A stretch of DNA of 64,000 nt from Rhodococcus_F sp040656415 (GTDB taxonomy: Bacteria; Actinomycetota; Actinomycetes; Mycobacteriales; Mycobacteriaceae): contig NZ_JBFAMC010000005.1 in assembly GCF_040656415.1 (NCBI RefSeq), positions 1 through 64,000 on the forward strand, read 5' to 3'. The notes beneath the pieces were generated by a model that was not told the origin of the DNA, did not search any database, and was given only the letters and a program-made list of their open reading frames with translations. The first letter of the stretch is position 1. The number at the start of each line of letters is the position of its first letter. The translations under genes were made by a program, and so were the position numbers. Positions 42,676 through 51,528 of this stretch are shown here, piece by piece.

Positions 42676-44478
42676 CTATACCCGGGTGTTGGCAGGAACT
42701 GCCCTGGGCTCCCTCGATGCACTCTGCTCGGCGCGCAGCGCCAGGGTCGCATCCGTGTCGACCAGACCATCCGCGGAGAGGGCTACCAGGTAGACCTCCT
42801 CGGCCTGCTGCAGTGAGACATATCCGGCCAGGACATCGGCGGCTACCGCCTCGGGCGGACGCTTGGACGGGTCACCCCAGCCACCGCCCCCAGCGGTGCA
42901 CTGCGACAGGACCTCACCGGCTCCGAGCGCCAGGTTGTAGACCTTGCTGCCGAATTCCGTTGCAGCAGGCCGTTGTTCGGGTTCTCCCGGATCGATGGTG
43001 TAAGACGCGGGAGCTCCGGCCAACCCGTCCTCGAAGCCCCACGGTGGCACCCGCACCCGGTCACCCATGATCGAAACCGTGGCCTCGTGCCCGATAACAC
43101 GGATGTCGCGCCTGATCCCGAGACCGCCGCGGTGGATACCCGGCCCCCCACTGTCGGTACGCAATTCGTAGCGCTCCACACGCACCGGGTACTGGTCTTC
43201 GATGACCTCCACCGGCACGTTCGTGATGTTGCCGACGATCGACCAGACCGCGTTGTGACCGTCGCGGTCACGGTTGGCGCCCCACCCGCCCTCTGGGTAT
43301 TCGTACAGCACATACTTACGGCCGGAACGCGGGTCCATGCCACTGATGATTTTGTTGTTCCCCGATCCCTGATCGCAGGTCATCACTCGCGGCCCGCCGT
43401 CTTCGCATCGTGGGATGCTTGCCAGTGCCCGGAACATGGTGTTGTGGACGACGATCGCGGTCTCGACGCCTCCGGTGCACGGTGCGGGGAATCGCGGATT
43501 CACGATCGTGCCCTCGGGCGCGAAGATCTTGATCGGTTGGTAGCAGCCGGCGTTGGGTTCGATATCCGGGTCGGTGGCCGCCTGGAACACCATGTACACC
43601 CCCGCGCAAGTGCAGCCCAGCACGCTGTTGAGCGGGCCCTCGACTTGCTCGGAGGACCCGGTGAAGTCGACCTCGGCCTCATCGCCGTCGATACGCACGG
43701 TGATGTTGATGACGCGGGGGACGTCGGTGATGCCGTTATTGTCTATGAAGTCCTGCGCGCGGTATTCACCGTCGGGCAACCGCCTGATCGCCTGGCGGGT
43801 GCGACGCTCGGACTGGTCGAGGATCAGCGTCATTGCGACCTGCACCCCGATCGCGCCGTAGCGTTCTGCGAGCTCGGTAAGCCGACGGATGGCGGTGCGG
43901 TTGGCCGACATCTGGGCCTCGAAGTCCACCCGCAGTTCGTCGGGTAGCCGGGTGTTGCCGACGATGAAATCGAGCAGGTGCTCGTCGAGCACGCCGCGGT
44001 GTACCAGCTTGACTGGCTCGATCCGCAGCCCCTCCTGATAGTTTTCGCGCGCTTCGGAATAGAAGCTCCCCGCGCTGGTGCCCCCGATGTCCAGTTGATG
44101 CGCGCGGTTCACGGCGTAGCCGAGCAACTTGTCGTCGCAAAAAACCGGTGCCACGAAAGTGACGTCGGGCAGATGGGTTCCACCCAGGTAAGGGTCATTG
44201 AAGACCACCATGTCACCGGGCTCGAGTCCTTCGACGCCGAACGCATCGGTCACCACCTTGGTGGCGAACACCATGGATCCGAGGTGGATGGGCAGGAACT
44301 CACCGTGGGTCACCATCTGGCCGTGTGCGTCGAAGATCGCGCAGGAGTAGTCGTTGCCTTCGTTGAAGATCGGCGAGCACGACGTCCTCGACAGCGTGAC
44401 CCCCATCTCGCGGGATATCGAAATCAGCGCGTGACCGATTACCTGCAGGGTAAACGGGTCCATCGTCGTAGGGCTCAC
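42676..44478 (-). CDS. hyuB: Hydantoinase B / oxoprolinase beta-type subunit
   Basis: The protein has 600 residues. The HyuB signature includes SCSPIFNEGNDYSCAIFD, GDMVVFNDPYLGGTHLPD, NRAHQLDIGG and the end CTAGGGGWGDP. With HyuA it forms an ATP-dependent enzyme opening cyclic amides or lactams (N-methylhydantoin, 5-oxoproline, caprolactam or acetophenone relatives); the exact substrate cannot be read from sequence. GTG 44478 overlaps the hyuA stop (GTGA) and has GGAAG before it, so the pair is translationally coupled. The long frame upstream of 44478 is shadow. Confidence 0.92.
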   Translation of the reverse strand: MSPTTMDPFTLQVIGHALISISREMGVTLSRTSCSPIFNEGNDYSCAIFDAHGQMVTHGEFLPIHLGSMVFATKVVTDAFGVEGLEPGDMVVFNDPYLGGTHLPDVTFVAPVFCDDKLLGYAVNRAHQLDIGGTSAGSFYSEARENYQEGLRIEPVKLVHRGVLDEHLLDFIVGNTRLPDELRVDFEAQMSANRTAIRRLTELAERYGAIGVQVAMTLILDQSERRTRQAIRRLPDGEYRAQDFIDNNGITDVPRVINITVRIDGDEAEVDFTGSSEQVEGPLNSVLGCTCAGVYMVFQAATDPDIEPNAGCYQPIKIFAPEGTIVNPRFPAPCTGGVETAIVVHNTMFRALASIPRCEDGGPRVMTCDQGSGNNKIISGMDPRSGRKYVLYEYPEGGWGANRDRDGHNAVWSIVGNITNVPVEVIEDQYPVRVERYELRTDSGGPGIHRGGLGIRRDIRVIGHEATVSIMGDRVRVPPWGFEDGLAGAPASYTIDPGEPEQRPAATEFGSKVYNLALGAGEVLSQCTAGGGGWGDPSKRPPEAVAADVLAGYVSLQQAEEVYLVALSADGLVDTDATLALRAEQSASREPRAVPANTRV

Positions 44479-46517
44479 GGTTCTTCCTTCGTGATCAGCA
44501 GGCACCCGCCTGCGTCTCGCCGCGCGGACCAGCCAGGGGCGATCAGCGTTGTCGCGTCCTCCTGGTGCAGCACCGCAGGACCCGAAAGTACCTCCCCTGC
44601 AAGCAGAGCCCCGCGGGCGAGCACCCGGGTGTCGGTGAACTGATCGATCGAGTCGAAGTACACCGGGCGCGTCTGCGCATCGTTGCTGCACTCCACCTCG
44701 GCCCACGCCCAGGACACGTTGGGGTCGGGCTGGTGGGCGATGCCAGTGACTCGGATGGTGACCAGTTCGACCCCAACATTGTCGAAATGGTGACCGTACT
44801 GGCGTTCGTGGGCCGCACTGAACGCGGTTGCAAGCGCGCTGAGGGACTCCTCGCTGACCTGAAGACCGTCATGGCGCACCACCAATTCGTGTGCCTGTCC
44901 GGCGTAGTGAAGACTGGCCCATAACGCCAAGTCGACCAGTGGGCGGTCGTAGCCCTCCCCGGCGAGGAAACCAGTCACTTCCTCGACGAGGCGGTTCACC
45001 GTCGTACTCAGCACGGCAACATCGAGACCTGCCATGGGCCTGTTGATCGAGCGCAATGCGTCGCGGCGCGGCGGAGCCAAAATCGCGCCGAATGCCGACG
45101 TGCAACCGGGAAACGGCGGCACGACAACGGTGGTGATGCCGAGGCCATCGGCGATATCAAGAGCATGGACCGGCCCTCCTCCACCGAACGGCGCCAGCGC
45201 ATACCGGCGCGGATCGCGTCCGCGCTGCACCGAGATCGTCCGCACCGCGTTGACCATCGCGGCGTTCACCAGCCGCACGATCCCGGCGGCGGCCTTCTCG
45301 ATACTGATGCCCATTGGCTGGGCGATTTCGCGGTCGATGGCCTCACGCGCGGCAGCCAGCTCGAGAGTCAGGTGACCGCCGAGCGGTGTCTCCTCGTCGT
45401 AGCGTCCCAGCACCAGGTTCGCGTCGGTGACGGTGGGTTGGGTTCCGCCCCGGCCGTAGCAGGCCGGTCCGGGTGTGCTGCCAGCCGAGGCGGGTCCCAC
45501 ACGCAGCGCCCCGCCGGTATCGAACCACGCAATCGAGCCACCCCCTGCGCCGATCGTGTGGAGGTCGAGAGTCGGGTAGGCGATGTCCAAGCCGCCCACC
45601 CTCAGATCCAGGCGCTCGTCGGGAACACCGCCCTGCACGCCCGACACGTCGCAGCTGGTGCCGCCCATATCGAGTGTCACAACGTCAGGTTTGCCGGCCT
45701 GGTCAGCCAGCCAACGCGCCGCCGACACTCCCCCGGCCGGTCCGGACAAGAGAATCGGGATGGGTGATTTCGCGGCAGCGCCCGCACCAATCACCCCACC
45801 CCCGTTGGTCATCACGGACAGCCGCTTCGAGGAAACCCCGCGCTGCTCGAGTCCCGCGCTGAGCCGGCTGACGAAGTTTCGCACCACAGGGGCGACAAAC
45901 GCAGCAGTGACGGTCGTCGACGTCCGCTCGTACTCTCGCAACACCGGTAGCACATCGCTGGAGCAGAACACTGCCTCGGCGCCGCCCTCCTCGAGGACGA
46001 TCTCGCGCGCCCGCAGCTCGTTGGAAGGGTTCCGGAACGAGAACAGAAAAGAGATCCCCATCGCGGTCACCCCCAGCTCGCGTAGCTCGCGCCACGCGGC
46101 ACGAACTCCATCTTCATCGAGTTCGGTGATGATCTCGCCGGCGCTGTCGACCCGTTCGTCGACTTCCTTGCGCAGATGGCGGGGCACCAGCGGCGCCGGG
46201 ATGATCTCGTAGAGGTCGAAAAGTCGCTCACGGTGAGTGCGGCGGATCTCCAAGACGTCCCGGAACCCGGCGGTCGTCAACAATCCCGTGGAGGCCCCAC
46301 TCCGGGTCAGAATGGCGTTGGCCGCCAGGGTGGTACCCAGCTTGACGTGACCGACATCAGCGCTGTCGACACCGGCAGCGTCGAATGCTGCCATGATGCC
46401 CTCAGCCGGTTGACGTAAGTCGGTGGCCGTCTTGAAGCAACGCGCTGATCCGGTCTCCTCGTCTAGGACGACGACATCCGTAAACGTGCCACCGACGTCG
46501 ATCCCGATTCGATTCAC
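44475..46517 (-). CDS. hyuA: Hydantoinase A / oxoprolinase alpha-type subunit (ATPase)
   Basis: The protein has 680 residues. The ASKHA phosphate-binding loop is RIGIDVGGTFTDVVV at the start, with NAILTRSGASTGLLTT and LSGPAGGVSAARW, and the second loop TLDMGGTSCDVSG. The C terminus has the family's beta-rich region. It supplies ATP-driven phosphorylation of the lactam. No transporter or regulator gene adjoins it. It and hyuB are bracketed by similar repeats. Confidence 0.93.
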   Translation of the reverse strand: MNRIGIDVGGTFTDVVVLDEETGSARCFKTATDLRQPAEGIMAAFDAAGVDSADVGHVKLGTTLAANAILTRSGASTGLLTTAGFRDVLEIRRTHRERLFDLYEIIPAPLVPRHLRKEVDERVDSAGEIITELDEDGVRAAWRELRELGVTAMGISFLFSFRNPSNELRAREIVLEEGGAEAVFCSSDVLPVLREYERTSTTVTAAFVAPVVRNFVSRLSAGLEQRGVSSKRLSVMTNGGGVIGAGAAAKSPIPILLSGPAGGVSAARWLADQAGKPDVVTLDMGGTSCDVSGVQGGVPDERLDLRVGGLDIAYPTLDLHTIGAGGGSIAWFDTGGALRVGPASAGSTPGPACYGRGGTQPTVTDANLVLGRYDEETPLGGHLTLELAAAREAIDREIAQPMGISIEKAAAGIVRLVNAAMVNAVRTISVQRGRDPRRYALAPFGGGGPVHALDIADGLGITTVVVPPFPGCTSAFGAILAPPRRDALRSINRPMAGLDVAVLSTTVNRLVEEVTGFLAGEGYDRPLVDLALWASLHYAGQAHELVVRHDGLQVSEESLSALATAFSAAHERQYGHHFDNVGVELVTIRVTGIAHQPDPNVSWAWAEVECSNDAQTRPVYFDSIDQFTDTRVLARGALLAGEVLSGPAVLHQEDATTLIAPGWSARRDAGGCLLITKEEP

Positions 46518-46544
46518 GCTTCACTCACCGACCGTGCTCGGACC

Positions 46545-46588
46545 AGCCGAAATATGACGCCGCCATCCCACGGTCGGAATGGCGACGC
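46545..46588. repeat. Direct repeat/terminator hairpin, right copy, flanking hyuBA
   Basis: AGCCGAAATATGACGCCGCC begins the repeat; GCCATCCC and GGAATGGC form the inner stem. It stands between the end of the YVTN gene and the hyuA start and resembles the copy at 42598-42643. Confidence 0.65.
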
Positions 46589-46682
46589 CGAACGCCTCTG
46601 CGATACAGGTATAGGTTGCGTCGCTGCGCTACGCCCGAGCGGCTGCCTACCGACCAGCGACTTCGGGGCACTGCGATCGGGT

Positions 46683-47690
46683 TCACCCGATGCCGATCAC
46701 CGATATCGAATCGTCGCTCGTGTTGGTGGCGTAAGCATGGGTCCCGTCCGGACTGATCGCCAACGCCCTAGTGGATCTCCCGGCGGGAACGGTATCGATC
46801 ACTGTGTGTCCGGCGGTCTCGAATATCGACACGGAACCGTCGATACTGTTGGCGACATATGCACGAGTCCCGTCCGGGGTCACGGCCACTTCGTTCGGGC
46901 CCCCCTTGGCGGGGACGGTATCGATCACGGTGTTACCAGCGGTCTCGATCACCGACATCGTTTCGTCCACTGCGTTGGTCACGTAAGCGCGCGAGCCGTC
47001 AGGGGTCACCGTTACCCCGTTCAAAGGCCCCCCAGTGGGGACGATATCGATCACACTGTTACCGGCGGTCTCGATCACAAGCACGTCGTCACCGGCGGTG
47101 ACGTAGGCATGAGACCCGTCCGGGGTGATGTCCAACCCCCATGGGGACTCCCCGGCGGGAACGGTATCGATCACGGTGTTACCGGCCGTCTCGATCACCG
47201 ACACACCGTCACGGGTGGCGACGTAGGCGCGAGACCCGTCCGGGGTGAAGTCCAGCCCCGTGGCAGAACTGCCGACGGGGACGCTGTCGATCACGGTGTT
47301 ACGGGCCGTCTCGATCACCGTCACCCAACCGGTCTCGTTGGTGACGTAGGCGCGGTCCCCGTCCGGGGTCACCGCCACTCCGAACGGAGAACTGCCGTTT
47401 CTGACGGTTGCGGTCACATTGTTGCCGGCGGTCTCGATCACCGACACCGAACCGTCGTTGCGGTTGGCGACGTAGGCACGAGTCCCGTCAGGAGTGAAGG
47501 CTACCCCTCTGGGGTAGGCCCCCACCGAGATCGGATCGCGGGCGGAATCCTCCGCATCCTCGGCCGCGGTAGCCACCCCGGTCCCGGCCATGCCCAACAC
47601 CATCCCGAGAACCGCTGTCAACCCGAGCGCCGAACGCCGAATCCTCTCCCCAACCGTGGCACAACCGCGAAACCCGTTGTAGTACTTCAC
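46683..47690 (-). CDS. Secreted seven-bladed YVTN beta-propeller protein 1
   Basis: The protein has 335 residues. A signal peptide (LGLTAVLGMVLGMAGTGVATA) is followed by seven blades of about 41 residues, each with TPDGxRAYVxN, SVIETAGNTV and IDTVPAG. YVTN propellers of this type (surface-layer or lactonase-like) usually bind proteins or ligands; no enzyme residues are evident. GTG 47690 has AGGAGA 6 bases upstream. The longer frame back to 47825 would put a non-signal segment first. A paralogue lies upstream. Confidence 0.85.
   Translation of the reverse strand: MKYYNGFRGCATVGERIRRSALGLTAVLGMVLGMAGTGVATAAEDAEDSARDPISVGAYPRGVAFTPDGTRAYVANRNDGSVSVIETAGNNVTATVRNGSSPFGVAVTPDGDRAYVTNETGWVTVIETARNTVIDSVPVGSSATGLDFTPDGSRAYVATRDGVSVIETAGNTVIDTVPAGESPWGLDITPDGSHAYVTAGDDVLVIETAGNSVIDIVPTGGPLNGVTVTPDGSRAYVTNAVDETMSVIETAGNTVIDTVPAKGGPNEVAVTPDGTRAYVANSIDGSVSIFETAGHTVIDTVPAGRSTRALAISPDGTHAYATNTSDDSISVIGIG
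46690..47560 (-). repeat. Seven tandem YVTN blade-coding repeats (about 125 bp each)
   Basis: Each unit carries gatcaccgac-, gtgttaccggcggtctcgat- and acgtaggcgcgagac-type blocks on the plus strand. The near-identity of some blades at DNA level suggests recent duplication or gene conversion. Confidence 0.75.
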
Positions 47691-48248
47691 ACTTTCTCCT
47701 GCCTCATAGATCGTGCCCGCCGCACTCCGGACAGTCTTTCCGCTCAGGCAGTGCAAAGGCAGACATGCGCAATGAACGCAGCGACTACTTCCTCGAAGAC
47801 GGCACCAACTCGGTTCCAGCAACACAGTAAAGCGCCTCCCCTGCCACCGCTAGCCGCGTGCACCGGAACATCTTTCGTCGAACCCGCACCGCAGACACCG
47901 TCAAGTTTGCGGCGGTTCTCATGCCCGGCAAGCTCTCAACCAGCAAGTACGAACGGTGAAGTCGCGACAGGATTAACCATGTCACTACAGGGCAGCCGGA
48001 AGCGTCGACCCCCTTCCCTGAGAATTCTCCAAGAATCCGACAACACCCGAAATGTCTCATTACGGTTTGCATCCACGAATGATCCGACCGAAATACACCT
48101 ACCCCCGCGCGGATTCCCGTACCACCACGAGACCCATCCCCACCAGATGCACAGACCTGCAACATGACTCGGCGTGGCCAGCTGGACCCGGACACCCCAC
48201 CGCGGCCTCTGCGCTGTCAAGGGCGACGTCGAGCTGCAGCGATCGGAT
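47691..48248. other. 558-base gap between the two YVTN genes
   Basis: No gene is supported. Frames on both strands lack the codon bias of neighbouring genes, and base composition looks less G+C-rich than in the flanking genes. It should carry the promoter of YVTN gene 1. No insertion sequence or tRNA remnant was recognised. Confidence 0.5.
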
Positions 48249-49214
48249 TCACCTGTCGATGGCGATCACCGATACCGTGTTGTCCTCGCTGTTGGCGACG
48301 TAGGCGTGGGCCCCGTCCGGGCTGATCGCGACCGATTGGGGATCCGCCCCGACGGGGACGGTCTCTGTCACGGTGTTGTAGGTGGTCTCGATCACCGACA
48401 CCGTCGAGTCCACTGCGTTGGTGACGTAAACGCGCGAGCCGTCCGGGGTGACCGCCGCCGCGTTCGTGGTTGCTCCAACCGGAACGATCTCGCTCACGGT
48501 GTTGTCGGCGGTCTCGATCACCGACATCGTTGCACCCAATGCATTGGTCACATAGACGTGAGAGTTGTCCGGTGTGACCACCACCCCTACAGGGCGCCCC
48601 TCGACGGGAACGGTCTTGATCACGGTGTTGTCGGCGGTCTCGATCACCGAGACCGTTTGTTCATCAGCGTTGGCTACGTAGATGTGAGAGCCGTCCGGGG
48701 TGATCGCCAACGCGGTTGGGAGGCGCCCGACCTCGATGGAATCGGTCACGGTGTCGTCGCCAGTGTCGATGACCGACACCGAATCACTCAAGAAGTTGGT
48801 GACGTAGATGCTGGACCCATCCGGCGCGATGGCTATGGCGTAAGGCGAGTCTCCGACGGGTATCGCACCGGTCAGGGTGTTAGCACCGGTCTCGATCACC
48901 GACATCGTTGCGTCCGCTGCGTTGGTGATATAGACACGGGACCCGTCCGGGGTGACAGCCAATCCAAATGGGAAGTCCCCGACCCCGATGGCATCGGTCA
49001 CGAGGTTGTTGGCGGTGTCGATCACCGACACCGAACGACTCAAGAAGTTGGTGACGTAGAGGTGGGACCCGTCCGGCGTGATGACCACCTCAGACGGGTC
49101 TGCCTCGACGGGGACGGTATCGACAACAGCATCCGCTGTAGCGATGGATGGCTCGAAACCCACTCCAGCGGTGACTAATCCGGCAGCCACGATTGCGCTG
49201 GTCAGACGGCGCAT
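48249..49214 (-). CDS. Secreted seven-bladed YVTN beta-propeller protein 2
   Basis: The protein has 321 residues. Its signal peptide is RRLTSAIVAAGLVTAGVGF, ending near ATADAV. Seven blades carry TPDGSxxYVTN and SVIETADNTV. It differs from its neighbour by more Asp and Thr and by NFLSxSVSVIDT in blades 1 and 3. ATG 49214 has GAGGTGAA close upstream. The two genes lie 558 bases apart in the same direction and probably derive from a duplication. Confidence 0.85.
   Translation of the reverse strand: MRRLTSAIVAAGLVTAGVGFEPSIATADAVVDTVPVEADPSEVVITPDGSHLYVTNFLSRSVSVIDTANNLVTDAIGVGDFPFGLAVTPDGSRVYITNAADATMSVIETGANTLTGAIPVGDSPYAIAIAPDGSSIYVTNFLSDSVSVIDTGDDTVTDSIEVGRLPTALAITPDGSHIYVANADEQTVSVIETADNTVIKTVPVEGRPVGVVVTPDNSHVYVTNALGATMSVIETADNTVSEIVPVGATTNAAAVTPDGSRVYVTNAVDSTVSVIETTYNTVTETVPVGADPQSVAISPDGAHAYVANSEDNTVSVIAIDR
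48260..49180 (-). repeat. Seven tandem YVTN blade-coding repeats, second gene
   Basis: Units of about 126 bp recur with tcgatcaccgac- and acgtagatgtgag-type blocks. They are more diverged from each other than the blades of gene 1. Confidence 0.7.
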
Positions 49215-49226
49215 ATTTCACCTCAT

Positions 49227-49240
49227 AGAGTAGATACTCT
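49227..49240 (-). promoter_or_regulatory. 14-bp palindrome before YVTN gene 2, possible operator
   Basis: AGAGTAGATACTCT (6-bp arms, GA centre) lies 13 bases upstream of the ATG, partly before the GAGGTGAA ribosome site. It could be a repressor site or a small mRNA hairpin. Confidence 0.35.
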
Positions 49241-49652
49241 TCGGTCGGTGCCAGCTGGAAATCTGGTTGATCCGGCCAACCTGCTCTCGATCCGGACGAT
49301 CGAACCGACCGCCATGGCTGCTGGCAACAAAGGGTGTCATCCTCCGCGGTTCACCGTAGAGCGCCTTGACGGGAACCGTCTAGTCGCTTGCGCGGGAGCA
49401 CCTTTCGTTCGGTCACATCGTCCACGTAGCCAAGTTTGCAGCTGCTCACATGCACGATAGTTGCCTCACCAGTGAATGAGGCGGGTGCCGACGTGGAAGT
49501 GTTAACCGTGATGCGCATCGTCACCCGGCTGACCCGAGGCGTCGATCGGCGCGCCGGGATTTCTCGCAACATGCTGCACTCGCGAGTGATCCATAGCACC
49601 GTAGGAACCAGTACGCGGTATTTTCGAATGCGCACCGAGAGGGGGTCGGTAG
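49241..49652. other. Intergenic region upstream of the ABC transporter operon
   Basis: This region lies between divergent genes and should contain the promoter for the ABC operon. Frames crossing it have no recognisable product. No clear operator was found. Confidence 0.5.
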
Positions 49653-50309
49653 TTGAATATCCAGCAACTGTGGGACTTCGTCTTCGCCCGGAGACAGCAA
49701 CTGCTCACCGACTCCTATCTGCACGTCAGCGCCGTTGTTCAGTCAGTGGCCATCGCCACGGTCATCGCGCTGACGATCGGAATCCTGGTTTACCGCAGCC
49801 CGGTCGGTTCCGCAATCGCAACCGCGTTGGCGAGCATGATCCTCACGGTCCCGTCGTTCGCGCTTCTCGGCCTGCTCATCCCGGTCCTCGGACTCGGTGT
49901 GGCCCCCACGGTGACAGCCCTCGTGCTGTACGCACTGTTACCGATCATCCGGAATACCATCCTTGGACTCGCCTCGGTCGACCCTGCGATCACAGATGCC
50001 GCCCGCGGAGTGGGAATGAGCCGCACCAGGGTCTTGACGCGGATCGAACTACCGCTCGCCTGGCCCGCGATCCTCACGGGGATGCGGTTGAGTACTCAGA
50101 TGCTGATGGGCATCCTGGCGATCGCCGCATACGCCAAGGGTCCTGGACTCGGCAACTTGATTTTCTCAGGACTCTCCCGGGTCGGGAGTCCAACGGCCGT
50201 ACCGCAAGCCCTCACCGCCACGGTTCTCATTGTGATCCTTGCGCTCCTACTGGACGGTATCTACATCATCGTCGGCCGCCTCACTACATCCAGGGGTATT
50301 CGTGACTGA
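49653..50309 (+). CDS. Osmoprotectant-type ABC transporter permease 1 (OpuCB/ProW-like)
   Basis: The protein has 218 residues with six predicted membrane helices. The EAA-type cytoplasmic loop is ITDAARGVGMSRTRVLTRIELP. It pairs with the second permease for import of glycine betaine, choline, carnitine or a related compound. The start is TTG 49653 with GAGAGGGGG upstream. The stop overlaps the ATPase gene by 8 bases. Confidence 0.88.
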   Translation: MNIQQLWDFVFARRQQLLTDSYLHVSAVVQSVAIATVIALTIGILVYRSPVGSAIATALASMILTVPSFALLGLLIPVLGLGVAPTVTALVLYALLPIIRNTILGLASVDPAITDAARGVGMSRTRVLTRIELPLAWPAILTGMRLSTQMLMGILAIAAYAKGPGLGNLIFSGLSRVGSPTAVPQALTATVLIVILALLLDGIYIIVGRLTTSRGIRD

Positions 50310-51528
50310 TCTTGACACACCGCACAGCACGGGTCGCAGCGTCTCGGGCGTGGATATCGTCCTCGAGGACGTAGTCAAGAAGTTCCCGGGGCAGGCAGAA
50401 GCCGCCGTCGACCAGATGTCGATCCATATTCCCGCAGGCGAGATCGTCGTGTTGGTCGGTCCGTCGGGCTGCGGCAAGACCACCACGATGCGCATGATCA
50501 ACCGACTCATCGAACCGACGTCGGGGAAGATCACGATCGGCGGCAAAGATGCTCTGTCCATCAACCCGGACACGTTGCGCAGGGGCATCGGCTACTCGAT
50601 CCAGCAAGCCGGACTGTTTCCGCATCTCACCATCGCGAAGAATGTCGCCACCGTGCCCGGGTTGCTCGGTTGGGGCAAGAAGAAGATCGACGAACGAACC
50701 GACGAAATGCTCGACTTGGTCGGACTCGACCCCCGCCTCTACAGGGATCGCTACCCCCGACAACTGTCGGGCGGCGAGCAGCAACGGGTCGGTGTGGCGC
50801 GCGCGCTGGCCGCCGATCCCCCGGTACTGCTGATGGACGAGCCGTTCGGCGCGGTCGATCCGATCACGCGCGGCTTGCTGCAGGACGAGTTGATGCGCCT
50901 GCAATCCGAACTCGGCAAAACGATCGTATTCGTCACCCACGACTTCAACGAAGCGGTGAAGTTGGGCGACCGAATCGCGGTGTTGGGCAATCAGTCACAC
51001 ATCATGCAATACGACTCCCCCGAGGCGATCCTGGCCAACCCGGCAAACGACACGGTGGCAGGTTTCGTCGGCGCGGATGCATCCCTCAAGCAACTGACGC
51101 TGACACGGGTCCGGGACATCGCTCTGGTCGAGTGCCCCACCGCGTACGAAGACGGCTCCGTCGACGAACTGCGCGCGGAAATCGGCCGACGCAAGATCAA
51201 GTGGGCACTGATTCTCGACGCCCGAAATCGCCCAATCCGGTGGGTGGCGCAACACCATCTCGCCACGGCTACCTCGCTACGGGATATCGGCGATCCGATC
51301 GAAGAACCGGTCTCCTCCCAGTCCACGCTGCAGGACGCCCTCGAGGCACTACTGGTGGAAAGCAGCGCCTCGACGGTGGTCACGGGGCAACGGGGAGAGT
51401 ACCGAGGTGTCATCACGATCGACACTCTGGTCAAACATCTTTCGTCGATGCGCGAGGAACACTCGACCGGAGTCTTGGAGGCCGACCCGTCCCACAGCAC
51501 GACACACGAAGCTGGGGCATCATCATGA
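50302..51528 (+). CDS. Osmoprotectant-type ABC transporter ATPase with CBS pair
   Basis: The protein has 408 residues. Walker A is GPSGCGKTT, the signature is LSGGEQQRVGVARAL, and Walker B is VLLMDEPFGAVD. After about residue 270, two CBS domains follow (VRDIALVECPTAYEDG and EPVSSQSTLQDALEALLVE), which in OpuA-like systems sense ionic strength or nucleotides. GTG 50302 overlaps the first permease. The second permease begins within its stop (ATGA). Confidence 0.92.
   Translation: MTDLDTPHSTGRSVSGVDIVLEDVVKKFPGQAEAAVDQMSIHIPAGEIVVLVGPSGCGKTTTMRMINRLIEPTSGKITIGGKDALSINPDTLRRGIGYSIQQAGLFPHLTIAKNVATVPGLLGWGKKKIDERTDEMLDLVGLDPRLYRDRYPRQLSGGEQQRVGVARALAADPPVLLMDEPFGAVDPITRGLLQDELMRLQSELGKTIVFVTHDFNEAVKLGDRIAVLGNQSHIMQYDSPEAILANPANDTVAGFVGADASLKQLTLTRVRDIALVECPTAYEDGSVDELRAEIGRRKIKWALILDARNRPIRWVAQHHLATATSLRDIGDPIEEPVSSQSTLQDALEALLVESSASTVVTGQRGEYRGVITIDTLVKHLSSMREEHSTGVLEADPSHSTTHEAGASS

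Noticed and set aside
42598..46588. Insertion sequence or transposon carrying hyuBA
   Set aside because: The flanking repeats are direct, not inverted, and there is no transposase or integrase gene; kept only as a cassette hypothesis.
46554..49178. Long plus-strand frames with GLDHRH-type repeats
   Set aside because: They mirror the YVTN blade repeats of the minus-strand genes; no ribosome sites and implausible composition.
46690..49180. Regularly spaced repeats as a CRISPR array
   Set aside because: The period of about 126 bp equals one YVTN blade, the repeats are coding and diverged, and no cas genes are present.
49436..49652. Extra gene before the ABC operon
   Set aside because: The frame has no ribosome site or family features and overlaps the permease in another frame.
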